A stretch of 35,067 bases of DNA from Patescibacteria group bacterium (lineage in GTDB: Bacteria; Patescibacteriota; Patescibacteriia; JACQRZ01). The position numbers and the translations under genes are program-made. Location of the stretch: assembly GCA_038065255.1 (NCBI GenBank), contig JBBTRI010000010.1, positions 123,762-158,828 of the forward strand. The letters run 5' to 3'. Positions within the stretch are counted from its first letter, which is position 1; each line of letters starts with the position of its first letter. The notes beneath the pieces were generated by a model, which had not been told where the DNA came from, did not search any database, and was given only the letters and a program-made list of their open reading frames with translations. Positions 1 through 7,913 of this stretch are shown here, in pieces.

Positions 1-271
1 TTTGTTCATTCTTTTTTTGAAGTCCGAATTTCATCCGTGCCTCACGTTCAGCAAAAAAATCGCTCTTAAAAAATTCTTCCATGTGCTTTAGATTATCCTG
101 CCTCGACTGCATCTGTTCAAGCTCAGAACGCAGTGCGGCAATTTTTGATTGGCTTTCTATTGTTTGTAACGTAATACTTACAAATTTCCACATCAAAAAA
201 ACAAACACCAATGAAAGTGTAAAAAAAAAGAGTTTTGATGAATGAAGGCTTAACGTGCGCTTATCCCTCAT
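1..271 (-). CDS. FtsB/DivIC-like septum formation initiator, partial (runs off window)
   Basis: The reading frame starts at the ATG at 271-269 and stays open to the window edge (90 codons seen). The product has a short basic N-terminus, one hydrophobic span at about residues 14-34, then a charged heptad-like stretch typical of a coiled coil. It continues into a segment ending EREARMKFGLQKKNE, which resembles the conserved end of FtsB/DivIC proteins. These small bitopic proteins link FtsL and FtsQ in the division complex and act at the septum. The start overlaps the stop of the preceding PH-domain gene as ATGA, so the two are probably translationally coupled. The C-terminus is missing here. 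Family assignment is from length, topology and the C-terminal motif only. Confidence 0.7.
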   Translation of the reverse strand, partial: MRDKRTLSLHSSKLFFFTLSLVFVFLMWKFVSITLQTIESQSKIAALRSELEQMQSRQDNLKHMEEFFKSDFFAEREARMKFGLQKKNEQ

Positions 272-864
272 ACGCCTTCTTCATCACCGGTGATTTCAAC
301 TGAATGAAGTTTTCCTGCTTGGCCTTTGGGGCTATCGGTTCTTTTTTGCATGCGTGATACTGCATGAGAAATACGATCAAGCACCTGCTGTGGATGTTCG
401 ATATTTTTCATAACTGTATAGCGCGTTCCTGTATAGAGCGCGGTAATCTGCATATTCCCCAACGAAAAAAGTGTTTGCAAAAATCCTTTACACTCATATG
501 AAATTTCAGTAATTGTTTCCAGTTGAAATTCCTTCACTTGTTTTTTGAGCATGCTTGTGCGCGTGATTTGCATGATCCTCCGCGATGTAACAACCGTAAT
601 GGTTCCAATCCATTGAGAAAGGATTGTGAACATAAAAAGAAGAAGTGCAAAAATAAGCAAAGAAAATATAACAATTCCATTTAAACCAAGTGAAAGAAAT
701 GGAAACAAAAACAAGCAGGTAACAATAAGAAGAGCGCAGAAGGGCAACAGGCGGAGGAGAGCAACAATAGAATGTGGGCGATAGGTTCCCAGCACTTCTT
801 CATCCTGGCTTATATGAAGTGTTTCCTGAAATATTGACATTGGATCAGTGAGTATGAATCTCAC
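268..864 (-). CDS. Membrane-anchored bacterial PH-domain protein (YdbS/YdbT-like)
   Basis: The 198-residue product has two closely spaced hydrophobic segments at about residues 33-85, followed by a domain beginning TVVTSRRIMQI. That pattern, two membrane spans and then a beta-rich segment in which a newly transcribed residue set reads 'TSRRI', is characteristic of bacterial PH (bPH2, DUF304) membrane proteins, whose role is generally unknown. The GTG start at 864 has an AAGG nine bases upstream. An alternative ATG in the same frame lies at 840 but has no visible Shine-Dalgarno site. The stop overlaps the FtsB-like start by four bases. It lies 29 bp downstream of the winged-helix gene and is probably in the same transcript. 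Confidence 0.65.
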   Translation of the reverse strand: MRFILTDPMSIFQETLHISQDEEVLGTYRPHSIVALLRLLPFCALLIVTCLFLFPFLSLGLNGIVIFSLLIFALLLFMFTILSQWIGTITVVTSRRIMQITRTSMLKKQVKEFQLETITEISYECKGFLQTLFSLGNMQITALYTGTRYTVMKNIEHPQQVLDRISHAVSRMQKRTDSPKGQAGKLHSVEITGDEEGV

Positions 865-893
865 TCAAGTATACCTTGAATTAAATCCAATGC

Positions 894-1547
894 CTAGACC
901 TGTTGATCAGTCAGTGTATCAAAAACAACTATCTTTTTGCCCTCTAAAATTTTAAATAGAAAACGATCCGTGACACTCTTTCGATAGGCATATTCATCAC
1001 GAGTCATTGTTGTAAAATTAATCTCACGCTCATACTCTCTCTCAAATGCCTGCACTACTTTCAAGAGCCTACTGCGCGAAACGTCTCCAATAATGAGTAG
1101 ATCAACCGGAGTATCTTCCCTATTCACAAAAAAACCAGACAGTATGATGGAATTGATGGAGCCAAGATTCTGAACTTCACGAATGAGATCCTGCTGAAAT
1201 AAGATTGGACTTTTTAAGAATAGAGATCTCAATTCCTGGTAGAGCGAGTATTCTTTATTTGCTGTGAAATACCGCTTTATATGTTTGTCTGTTAATTCAG
1301 TATCTTGCTTTTTACTTTGTGGCTCTTTTTTTACAACAAACTGGGGCTTGAGAGAATGATTGCTCTTTATGACTGCTTCAGAAATAATACCGCAATCAAT
1401 AAGATTTTTGAGTTCACGACGCACTGAGTTAATCTGTGTATCAATCTTTCGTGTAAGCTCACGAATAAAATATGAGTCCTCGGGATGCATGAGAAATAAA
1501 CGCAAAAGTCGCGTACGTGTCTTTGAACCAAAAATGTGTTCAAGCAT
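894..1547 (-). CDS. Winged-helix protein with nucleotidyltransferase-like C-terminal domain
   Basis: Residues 1-65 read as a winged helix-turn-helix: an N-terminal LLRLFLMHPEDSYFIRELTR segment, then a recognition helix and the wing-like LIDCGIISEA. After a basic linker and a helical region, residues about 125-205 contain SINSIILSGFF and then VDLLIIGDVS. This resembles the MNT/nucleotidyltransferase fold, in which a beta strand carries acidic residues, here only VDLLIIGD. The combination is common in uncharacterised archaeal and Patescibacteria regulators. It may be a DNA-binding regulator rather than an active transferase, because a complete GSxxxxxxxDxD motif is not evident. The nearest strong Shine-Dalgarno (AAGGAGG at 1576-1570) is 22 bases from the ATG, which is unusually far. 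It is transcribed divergently from the PP2C-like gene. Confidence 0.6.
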   Translation of the reverse strand: MLEHIFGSKTRTRLLRLFLMHPEDSYFIRELTRKIDTQINSVRRELKNLIDCGIISEAVIKSNHSLKPQFVVKKEPQSKKQDTELTDKHIKRYFTANKEYSLYQELRSLFLKSPILFQQDLIREVQNLGSINSIILSGFFVNREDTPVDLLIIGDVSRSRLLKVVQAFEREYEREINFTTMTRDEYAYRKSVTDRFLFKILEGKKIVVFDTLTDQQV

Positions 1548-1600
1548 ATGATCTGAAAATTCAACAGCACCTCCTTGCCATAAATCCTGAACAATTGCTG

Positions 1601-1628
1601 TTTACATATTTATAGGCTATACTATAAT
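1601..1628 (+). promoter_or_regulatory. Promoter of the PP2C-like gene
   Basis: TTTACA at 1601-1606 and TATAAT at 1623-1628 are separated by 16 bp. Transcription should start near 1635, about 26 bases before the ATG at 1661. The -10 overlaps the -10 of the opposing promoter. Confidence 0.65.
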
Positions 1629-1649
1629 TGCTTTTTAGAAAACTGTAAA
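1621..1649 (-). promoter_or_regulatory. Divergent promoter of the winged-helix gene
   Basis: On the minus strand TTTACA (1649-1644) and TATAGT (1626-1621) are separated by 17 bp. The predicted transcript would contain AAGGAGG and then the winged-helix ATG at 1547. The hexamer shares four bases (1623-1626) with the plus-strand -10. Confidence 0.6.
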
Positions 1650-1660
1650 GATGCCCTGAT

Positions 1661-3958
1661 ATGGCTTATAATTATAAACCTTTTTTCTCAAAGATATCAA
1701 TTCAGGGAAAGGGACACGATGAACTATCATATACATTTTCAAATGGACCCATCGAACAGAAAAATGGTTCAGTTACTATTTTTGGTGTTTTTTCCATCAA
1801 TTCTTCTCAAGAACTTTACCAGTATTTCATAAAACAAACAGTTAAACATTTTGTTGATTTTTATCATCGAGCACAATCACTTCCCGATAATGCACAAACT
1901 GCAGAAAGCGGATTGAATAATCATGAGTTTTTATTTGAGAATGCAATTCAATACATATACGACAAAGTTACAACTGCACTTATTGACTTTCAAGAGGATC
2001 ACAAGCGTTCGGGATCGATTGATTTAAAAAAAATTCACTGCATTATTGGCGTGCTTTCAGAAGGTACGCTCTATCTCAGTGTAACAGGGGGAATGCTGCA
2101 CAGTTTCTATATCTACCCAACCACAAACAAGCAGGGGTTCTCTCGGTACTCTCTCGCTCCTATTATTGACGCGGGAAAGAACAGCGAGCATCAGACGAGG
2201 CTTTTTTCACAAATAGTTTCCGGCGCTGTTAGTTTGCCTGACGGTGTTGTATGTATTACAACCGGATCGCTTCTGGACTACCTTTCGCTCGAGCAGCTCA
2301 AACAAATTGTCACAACCCAACATCCAGACCATCTAACATTGTCCCTTGAGCGCATACTTGGCAGAGTTCAGGCCCGCAATGATCTCACTGCGCTTTTTAT
2401 TCATCCAACATACACAGGCAATGCACAAATGGCCCAACAGCAGCATAGGATCCAAACCGCATCTAACCGTTCTATGGAAGAGCTTAATAGCAGACAACGA
2501 GGCACGGATAGTGTTATGACTCCAGCTACATCATTCCATGTTTCTCACGCAATATCCCGTGCTACTCATCTTCTTAAACTTTGTATTCAAAAGATTATTA
2601 CCCTTGAAAAAATACTTTTTCAACCGGCAAACGCAAAAAAAATGCGTTCGTTTATTCATATCATAATCACAGCGCTTCAGCGTTTTGGAAAACATCTTAT
2701 CAATACTGCGCGATCAATCCAGCGCGCTATTACATCGCGATCATATCGAAATGTACTTCAGAGCCATGCTCATTTGGCACCTAAAATGTATTCCAAATTC
2801 CAAGCTGCATATTCTTCTGCTAAGCATACTTTTCTCAAACTACCGAAACCATCGCGAATTATCCTCTCGCTCAGCATCCTTTTTATTGTGCTCTTTGTAA
2901 CAAGCTTGTTTACACTAAGCGCGCAGAAAAAAAAGCAGCAGCACGTTGCATCAGTTGAAACAATTATTCAGTCGATTACCGATAAATCAAATAGTGCTGA
3001 AGCTCGCGTTATTTTCGAAAATGACTCAGCTGCATTTCCCCTTATCCAAGAGATGCAGCAGCTTATTGAGCATGTACCGCAACCACTTACCGACAAGCAG
3101 CAATCATCACTTGTGATACTTCGGACAAAAATCGCATCACTTGTGAAGCGCCTTAATCATGCTATCACTATTGATTCTCCCGAATATATTGCAACACTTG
3201 CAGACATAGCTACTGCCGAATCAGTAGATGCAACAGAATACTCCGGAACGATTCTCATTGCATCTGAACAACATTTTTATTCACTTTCGCCGGGAGCAAA
3301 GAATCCAACACACAGCACGGTTCCCTCTTCCATGACCACCTCCCGCTGCGCAGCAGCGATAAAGAATGCGATCATTGCATGCAATGGCGATGGCACTCGC
3401 CTCTATCGTCTAGAACAAAACTCCGTATCAAAACCATTGCCAATTTCTCTTTCTGCTAAAGAAGGAAGAATAGATAAAATTCAAACGTACAACTCAAATG
3501 CTTATGTGTATAGTGCGAGTGCTGCAACGTTTTTTAAACATTTGGTATTGGGAAGTGGCTTTGGAATAGGGATCGAATGGGTGAAAGATCCATCAATTTC
3601 CCTTCATGATATTTTGGATTTCGATATTGACGGCTCTCTCTATGTACTGAAAAGCAGTAACCAGCTCTATCAATACGTCAACGGAAGGCCTCGACCCATA
3701 CCTCTACCATCGATCATTCCAACACCTCAATCTCTTACAAAGATAGAAACGGATCCTTCCACCCCCTTATTATTTCTTTTGGAGCCGCGAGGTAACAGAA
3801 TCATTGTACTTGATAAAAAATCATACCAGCTCAAAGCACAGCTTCTCTCTCCTGTCTTCAGCTCACTGAAAGATATTCAACTGCGTCCATCGACAAAATC
3901 TCTTCTGGTAGTCAACGGTGCAGATCTTCTGAATATACCACTGGAAAAACTCAAATAA
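1661..3958 (+). CDS. Membrane-anchored PP2C-fold protein, probably catalytically inactive
   Basis: The 765-residue product has three parts. Residues 1-250 resemble a PP2C (PPM) phosphatase fold: FGVFSINSS at 41-49 sits where active enzymes have a GVFDGHGG or VADGMGG motif, CITTGSLLDYLS at 198-209 sits where they have the SDGL motif, and ARNDLTALFI near 238-247 matches the final DNxT motif. The first two motifs have lost their metal-binding aspartates. A linker follows, and one transmembrane span lies at about 399-420. Residues 430-765 look beta-rich, with short repeated strand patterns that could be a propeller. The likely role is a signalling or sensory pseudophosphatase at the membrane, which is inference. 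It is monocistronic between a promoter and a bidirectional terminator. Confidence 0.55.
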   Translation: MAYNYKPFFSKISIQGKGHDELSYTFSNGPIEQKNGSVTIFGVFSINSSQELYQYFIKQTVKHFVDFYHRAQSLPDNAQTAESGLNNHEFLFENAIQYIYDKVTTALIDFQEDHKRSGSIDLKKIHCIIGVLSEGTLYLSVTGGMLHSFYIYPTTNKQGFSRYSLAPIIDAGKNSEHQTRLFSQIVSGAVSLPDGVVCITTGSLLDYLSLEQLKQIVTTQHPDHLTLSLERILGRVQARNDLTALFIHPTYTGNAQMAQQQHRIQTASNRSMEELNSRQRGTDSVMTPATSFHVSHAISRATHLLKLCIQKIITLEKILFQPANAKKMRSFIHIIITALQRFGKHLINTARSIQRAITSRSYRNVLQSHAHLAPKMYSKFQAAYSSAKHTFLKLPKPSRIILSLSILFIVLFVTSLFTLSAQKKKQQHVASVETIIQSITDKSNSAEARVIFENDSAAFPLIQEMQQLIEHVPQPLTDKQQSSLVILRTKIASLVKRLNHAITIDSPEYIATLADIATAESVDATEYSGTILIASEQHFYSLSPGAKNPTHSTVPSSMTTSRCAAAIKNAIIACNGDGTRLYRLEQNSVSKPLPISLSAKEGRIDKIQTYNSNAYVYSASAATFFKHLVLGSGFGIGIEWVKDPSISLHDILDFDIDGSLYVLKSSNQLYQYVNGRPRPIPLPSIIPTPQSLTKIETDPSTPLLFLLEPRGNRIIVLDKKSYQLKAQLLSPVFSSLKDIQLRPSTKSLLVVNGADLLNIPLEKLK

Positions 3959-4011
3959 AAAACAGCCCATACCATGCTCTGCATAAAGCACCGGCATGTG
4001 GGCAGTTTTTT
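3957..4011. terminator. Bidirectional Rho-independent terminator
   Basis: An A-run at 3957-3962 is followed by GCCCATACCATGC (3965-3977), a loop, GGCATGTGGGC (3993-4003) and a T-run at 4006-4011. It can serve both the convergent PP2C-like gene and rplL. Confidence 0.75.
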
Positions 4012-4021
4012 ATATGTACGC

Positions 4022-4423
4022 CTATTTGAGAGTGACTTTTGCTCCTGCTTCTTCAAGTCTCTTCTTCATGCTTTCAGCATCGGCCTTACTTACACCTTCT
4101 TTCACAATTTTTGGTGCTGCATCGACAAGATCTTTTGCTTCCTTCAAGCCAAGCTGCGTCAATTCACGGATTGCTTTAATAACATTAATTTTCTGCGCTC
4201 CTGCTTCGCTGAGCTCAACATCAAATGCGGTTTTTTCTTCAACTGCTTCTGCTGTAGGCGCGCCTGCTGCGGCAGCCATCATGGGAGCTGCGGCTGAAAC
4301 GCCAAATTTATCTTCGAGAAGACTAACAAGTTCAGCAAGATCAAGGACTGTTAAGCTTTCGATCTTGGATACTAGGTCTTTAAATTTCTCGGGAACAATG
4401 ACCTCTTTTTTTTCATCTGACAT
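4022..4423 (-). CDS. rplL: 50S ribosomal protein L7/L12
   Basis: The 133-residue product is the stalk protein that recruits translation GTPases to the large subunit. The N-terminal dimerisation helices ([32 protein letters not shown]) are followed by an alanine-rich hinge at about 44-60. The globular C-terminal domain includes [27 protein letters not shown] and ends [12 protein letters not shown]-like. All family hallmarks are present and length is close to the usual 120-130 residues. It lies 39 bp after rplJ in the standard order and ends at a terminator. The rplKA genes usually found upstream and the rpoBC genes usually found downstream are not adjacent here. Confidence 0.96.
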   Translation of the reverse strand: MSDEKKEVIVPEKFKDLVSKIESLTVLDLAELVSLLEDKFGVSAAAPMMAAAAGAPTAEAVEEKTAFDVELSEAGAQKINVIKAIRELTQLGLKEAKDLVDAAPKIVKEGVSKADAESMKKRLEEAGAKVTLK

Positions 4424-4462
4424 AAAAATATGATTCTTTCATTAATTAGGAATGCAATTCAC

Positions 4463-5005
4463 TTAGGAAGATTTCGCAATTTTGATTGCATTCAGTACAT
4501 ATACGAGACTTCTAGTATTGCCGCTTAGAACAGATACAATGCCGCGCAGAGGGTTGGCAAGACATCCTACTACCTTAGCGCGAAGTTCAGTCTGAGAAGG
4601 CAGAAGGGCAAGACGCTTAATTTGCATTGCATCCATACTGACCAACTCTTCACCTTCCTTGAACATCAATCCTCCAAGAAGCTGCAATGCCTCATGGGTT
4701 TTTGCAAACAACGCCAACAATCGAGCAGGAGCTACTTCATCATCATAACCGCATACCAACGCAACCTCTCCTTCATAGCGCTTTGGATCGACTGTTGTTA
4801 CACCGCGGTTCTCAAGCGAACGGCGAATCAGCGTTTTTTTTGCCATCATGCAATCTATGCGTTCTGCTCGCAAGTTGCGACGTAATTCTTCGGTTTCTTT
4901 AACCTTCAAACCCTTCAAGCTAACAAATACCACTGAGCGCGCATCTGCAAGTCTTTCCGTAAGCTGCTTAATGATGCCTTGTTTACTTTCTTTTGTTCGA
5001 GCCAT
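4463..5005 (-). CDS. rplJ: 50S ribosomal protein L10
   Basis: The 180-residue product is the base of the ribosomal stalk: it binds 23S rRNA and carries L7/L12 dimers on its C-terminal helix. The N-terminus has the typical KESKQGIIKQLTERLADARSVVF pattern, followed by the RNA-binding body with KKTLIRRSLE and the later segments GGLMFKEG and LANPLRGIVSVL. It is preceded by a leader with an L10-binding-type fold and a terminator-like hairpin, so synthesis is probably controlled by its own product. It is followed by rplL. Confidence 0.95.
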   Translation of the reverse strand: MARTKESKQGIIKQLTERLADARSVVFVSLKGLKVKETEELRRNLRAERIDCMMAKKTLIRRSLENRGVTTVDPKRYEGEVALVCGYDDEVAPARLLALFAKTHEALQLLGGLMFKEGEELVSMDAMQIKRLALLPSQTELRAKVVGCLANPLRGIVSVLSGNTRSLVYVLNAIKIAKSS

Positions 5006-5026
5006 AACAAGTAACTAACTAGGTAA

Positions 5027-5056
5027 TAAAAAAATCTGTGCATACTGCCACAGACC
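5027..5056 (-). terminator. Intrinsic terminator-like attenuator inside the rplJ leader
   Basis: On the minus strand the stem TCTGTG/CACAGA (5054-5035) with an 8-base loop is followed by a run of seven T. It lies about 22 bases before the rplJ ATG and downstream of the promoter, so it could act as a regulated stop. Confidence 0.65.
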
Positions 5057-5140
5057 TACATGCCAATTATCATTGGCCCGACCTTTAATCCTCGGCGGGT
5101 AATTAAGCAGTTCAAGGGAACTGCACCCGCTGTCTATGGA
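5028..5140 (-). ncRNA. L10-type ribosomal protein leader
   Basis: Read on the minus strand, the untranslated leader of rplJ contains an outer stem GCGGGT/ACCCGC enclosing hairpin GCAGTTC-CCTT-GAACTGC (5130-5099). A second hairpin, GCCAAT-GATA-ATTGGC, follows (5077-5062), and then a terminator-like hairpin. This layout resembles the known L10 leader that binds the L10(L12)4 complex. Identification rests on position and on the fold as drawn by eye. Confidence 0.7.
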
Positions 5141-5151
5141 GTATATGGTCT

Positions 5152-5180
5152 ATTCTAGGATAGTGGAGATAAGCTGTCAA
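5152..5180 (-). promoter_or_regulatory. rplJ-rplL promoter
   Basis: TTGACA (5180-5175) and TAGAAT (5157-5152) are separated by 17 bp. This is a perfect -35 with a five-of-six -10. Confidence 0.8.
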
Positions 5181-5311
5181 GTAGTGCTCTTGTTTGTTTT
5201 TGCTTTGTAGCTTTTTATCACCCGGTGATACTGCTGATGAGCAATAAACCTACTTGGCGTTCGATAACCAAGAACTTGCGATTTACCCCTCACTCGTGCG
5301 TGATTTTTCAT
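5177..5311 (-). pseudogene. Possible transposase C-terminal remnant (44 codons)
   Basis: An open frame starts at an ATG one base after the mltG stop. It encodes a very basic 44-residue peptide containing QVLGYRTPSRFI. The LGYRTPxxF pattern is typical of the C-terminal end of DDE transposases and integrases of the IS3, IS30 and IS481 type, just after the catalytic glutamate. No catalytic domain is present, so this would be a scrap. Its stop codon lies inside the -35 of the rplJ promoter. It could equally be a short chance ORF. Confidence 0.35.
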
Positions 5312-5312
5312 A

Positions 5313-6314
5313 TCAGTTTTGCAAATATTCTCTTTTATTCTTCACATGCTCTTGGAAGGTCTTACTAAAAACAGTTCTGCCATCTGGTGCTGTAAGAAAA
5401 TAGAGATACTCATTCCGTATAGGGTAGAGCACTGCCCGCAGGGAGGAAAGGCCAGGATTACAAATAGGTCCCGGCGGCAGGCCTTTCACGCGATAGGTGT
5501 TGTAAGGCGAATCAATTGCAATATCATTATAGGAGCTTTGAGGAGATTTTTTACCGGTAATGTAGTTTACTGTTGAATCGGCCTGTAGCGGCATGCCAAG
5601 TTCCATCCGTCGCATAAAGATGTCGGCAACACGTGCGCGGTCGACATCAGTCCGAACTTCTCGTTCCACAATACTTGCAAGTATTACTCTATCGTAAAGC
5701 GCCCATCCTTTTTCATCTGCCTTTTCGCCGAACTTCACATACACTTTAGTATTAAAATTTGTAAGCATTTTTCGTATTACATCATCAGGGGTGGAATCAA
5801 CAAATATACGGTAGGTATCCGGAAACAAAAAACCTTCGATTGTCCTTTGTTGCGCTGTCCCAATCAGAAATGGAAAGTATGCCGACCAATCTTTTTTTGA
5901 TGAACGTAAAAAATCATCTTTTGAAAAAACACCTTGCTTATCCAACGCGCTTCCTATGTCGTCAATCGACCATCCTTCGGGGATAGTAATACTCAATTCA
6001 CGCTTTGGTACTCCAATTGCTAATTTCTTCATGAGGCTAAAAAGCGGCTCATTTGATGGGATATCATATTCCCCCGCCTTGTATGAATACGATGGGAAAA
6101 GAAGCTTTGATACAGTTATCATTACAGAAGGATTGCGGATCAACCCACTGTCATAGAGTTTAGCAGCTATTATTTCGACCGTATCACCCGACTCAATGAT
6201 TATTTTTTTTTCTTGTACCGATGATGATAACGGACTGAGAATAGTGAAAACAGCTGCAAGTAATAGCATAACAATTGCACTACATGCAGTGATACATATG
6301 AACAGCTTTTTCAT
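5313..6314 (-). CDS. mltG: Endolytic murein transglycosylase MltG
   Basis: MltG cleaves nascent glycan strands in the membrane periplasm or outer face and is thought to set chain length or terminate elongation. The 333-residue product starts MKKLF at 6314 and has one hydrophobic span at about 5-25. An N-terminal LysM-like segment (ESGDTVEIIAAKLYDSGLI) precedes the YceG catalytic domain. The catalytic glutamate is in ASIVERE, residue E217, with the expected LQADSTVNY and NTYRVKGLPPGPICNPG motifs after it. A longer in-frame extension upstream is implausible because it is cysteine-rich and overlaps the PAP2 gene. The start overlaps the PAP2 stop as ATGA. It is the last gene of the envelope run. 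Confidence 0.93.
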   Translation of the reverse strand: MKKLFICITACSAIVMLLLAAVFTILSPLSSSVQEKKIIIESGDTVEIIAAKLYDSGLIRNPSVMITVSKLLFPSYSYKAGEYDIPSNEPLFSLMKKLAIGVPKRELSITIPEGWSIDDIGSALDKQGVFSKDDFLRSSKKDWSAYFPFLIGTAQQRTIEGFLFPDTYRIFVDSTPDDVIRKMLTNFNTKVYVKFGEKADEKGWALYDRVILASIVEREVRTDVDRARVADIFMRRMELGMPLQADSTVNYITGKKSPQSSYNDIAIDSPYNTYRVKGLPPGPICNPGLSSLRAVLYPIRNEYLYFLTAPDGRTVFSKTFQEHVKNKREYLQN

Positions 6315-6799
6315 AACCGAACCACTCTCCATACAATCGCAAAACTCATCAAACCAACAAAAGCGCCTGTAATAATATCCAATGGGTAATGCACGCCTGC
6401 TGCAATGCGAGACACGCCAATGATACATGCTAGCGTATACGCTACGCCACTCATACGAGGATACGCCGCACCGATGCTTGCTGCCAAAGCAAAGGAAAGG
6501 GCTGTATGATCTGACGGAAATGATTTGCTCGTTGCAGATTTTTCAATAAGCTGAATAACAGAATGGTCAACAAACGGTCGCGAGCGAAATAACAAAGAAC
6601 CAATTGTGGCATTTATTCCAAATGCCAAACTCGAGCTAAAAATCGCATGCTTCAACAGCGATTTTTTTTGTACACCTGCAATGACTATTCCAATACCCAG
6701 AAGAGGAAGTGCATAGGTTGCAAAAAAAACGATACCAGCATCTATAATCCAAGAACGATGTGCAACTCCATTGATGAAAGAAAATAATAATACGTCCAT
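6311..6799 (-). CDS. PAP2-family phosphatase (undecaprenyl pyrophosphatase-like)
   Basis: The 162-residue integral membrane protein carries three PAP2 motifs: FRSRPF near residue 72, PSDHTALSFALAASIG near 95 and SRIAAGVHYPLDIITG near 131. The histidines of motifs 2 and 3, and the R-x-x-x-GVHYPLD pattern, are present. The lysine of the canonical KxxxxxxRP motif 1 is not in place, where a glycine is found. Such enzymes dephosphorylate isoprenyl or lipid pyrophosphates. Between rseP and mltG, and with glycosyltransferases upstream, recycling of undecaprenyl pyrophosphate is the most likely role. That is inference from context. Confidence 0.8.
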   Translation of the reverse strand: MDVLLFSFINGVAHRSWIIDAGIVFFATYALPLLGIGIVIAGVQKKSLLKHAIFSSSLAFGINATIGSLLFRSRPFVDHSVIQLIEKSATSKSFPSDHTALSFALAASIGAAYPRMSGVAYTLACIIGVSRIAAGVHYPLDIITGAFVGLMSFAIVWRVVRL

Positions 6800-6811
6800 A
6801 GAGGAGTCGCT

Positions 6812-7891
6812 CTACATCGGCAGCATTCTCGTAACATCCCGTATTGTAATGAGTATCAGTAGAGCAATCAAGAGCATGAATCCAGCAACATGAATGGCAT
6901 TTTCAAATGCCGGGTTCAGACTTTTGCGCCTCACGCGTTCAATAAGGATAAAAAGCGCCCGCCCGCCATCAAGTGCAGGAATCGGAAGAAAATTAAAAAT
7001 AGCAAGACTCATGGAAAGCTGACCAACAAGATTAATGAGATAGGTTATGCCGAGCTGCGCAACGGTGCCTGTATATGACGCGATTCCTACTGGACCGACA
7101 AAATTATCAAAAGCCAAGTGTCGCAATGCACTTCCTAGCGTACTCACAATCATAACAGCAATACCCCATGTCGTTTCAAGTGATTTAATAAATGCGATAT
7201 GCAACGGATAGGACACAAGACCAATGCGAGCTATTCCAATACCAATACCTGCCTTACCGGTTTCTTTTAAAATGACAGGGGTAATCTGCTGAGTAGAAAC
7301 ACTGTTGCCACGTATATAGGTTACCGTTACGGATTGCTCAACATGTGCTCGAGTATAATCCTGTACATCTTGTATGGATGTTTGCGCTACTCCATCAAGC
7401 TGCGATATGACATCGCCTATTGCAAGTCCTGCTTTCTGAGCCGGTGACCCCTGCTGTATATAGGTTATTTGAATTTTTGCATCCCGTGCTTGCCCATCCA
7501 GCTTTTCAGCATCAAGAATATGAGGCATGCCAATAGCATACCCTACGGTAAACAATACAATCGTCAATACTACATTCATGAAAACACCCGCCGCGAGTAC
7601 AATTAATTTCTGCCACCACGGACGCGATGCAAAGCTATCCTTATCCTGCGACAATGTTCCCGTACCATCTTCACCCTTTAATTTGACAAAACCTCCAAGC
7701 GGCAGTGCATTGATAGAATACAGCGTCGGTCCCCTTTTTATACCCCAGACGCGCGGGGGAAAACCAAAGCCAAACTCTTCAACGTGTATGCCAAATATGC
7801 GTGCTGCAACAAAATGCCCCAGTTCATGAATAAGAACTAAAACACATAGTACAGCTAAAAACAATAGGACGGTTGCAATAATTCCAACCAT
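6812..7891 (-). CDS. rseP: Site-2 membrane metalloprotease RseP/MMP family (M50)
   Basis: The 359-residue product is an intramembrane zinc protease. HELGH at residues 22-26 is in the first span, and NFLPIPALDGGRALF near the C-terminus carries the third zinc ligand. A PDZ domain (GSPAQKAGLAIGDVISQLDG) lies between them at about 147-215. The FGFGFPPRVWGIKRG segment after the first motif is typical. RseP homologues cleave membrane-bound anti-sigma factors and leftover signal peptides. There is no sigma or anti-sigma gene nearby, so the substrate cannot be named. It lies 22 bp downstream of frr and 12 bp upstream of the PAP2 gene, as is common for frr-rseP neighbours. Confidence 0.93.
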   Translation of the reverse strand: MVGIIATVLLFLAVLCVLVLIHELGHFVAARIFGIHVEEFGFGFPPRVWGIKRGPTLYSINALPLGGFVKLKGEDGTGTLSQDKDSFASRPWWQKLIVLAAGVFMNVVLTIVLFTVGYAIGMPHILDAEKLDGQARDAKIQITYIQQGSPAQKAGLAIGDVISQLDGVAQTSIQDVQDYTRAHVEQSVTVTYIRGNSVSTQQITPVILKETGKAGIGIGIARIGLVSYPLHIAFIKSLETTWGIAVMIVSTLGSALRHLAFDNFVGPVGIASYTGTVAQLGITYLINLVGQLSMSLAIFNFLPIPALDGGRALFILIERVRRKSLNPAFENAIHVAGFMLLIALLILITIRDVTRMLPM

Positions 7892-7913
7892 ACTGTTAGC
7901 CTATAATCATGAA

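Noticed and set aside
1367-1594. Alternative frame from TTG near the AAGGAGG
   Set aside because: The frame lies within the winged-helix gene, is Cys-rich and shows no domain, though its position relative to the SD is noted in a finding.
5240-5285. tRNA-like TTCGA hairpin
   Set aside because: The stem CTTGG/CCAAG with a GTTCGA-like loop lacks the remaining arms and CCA end.
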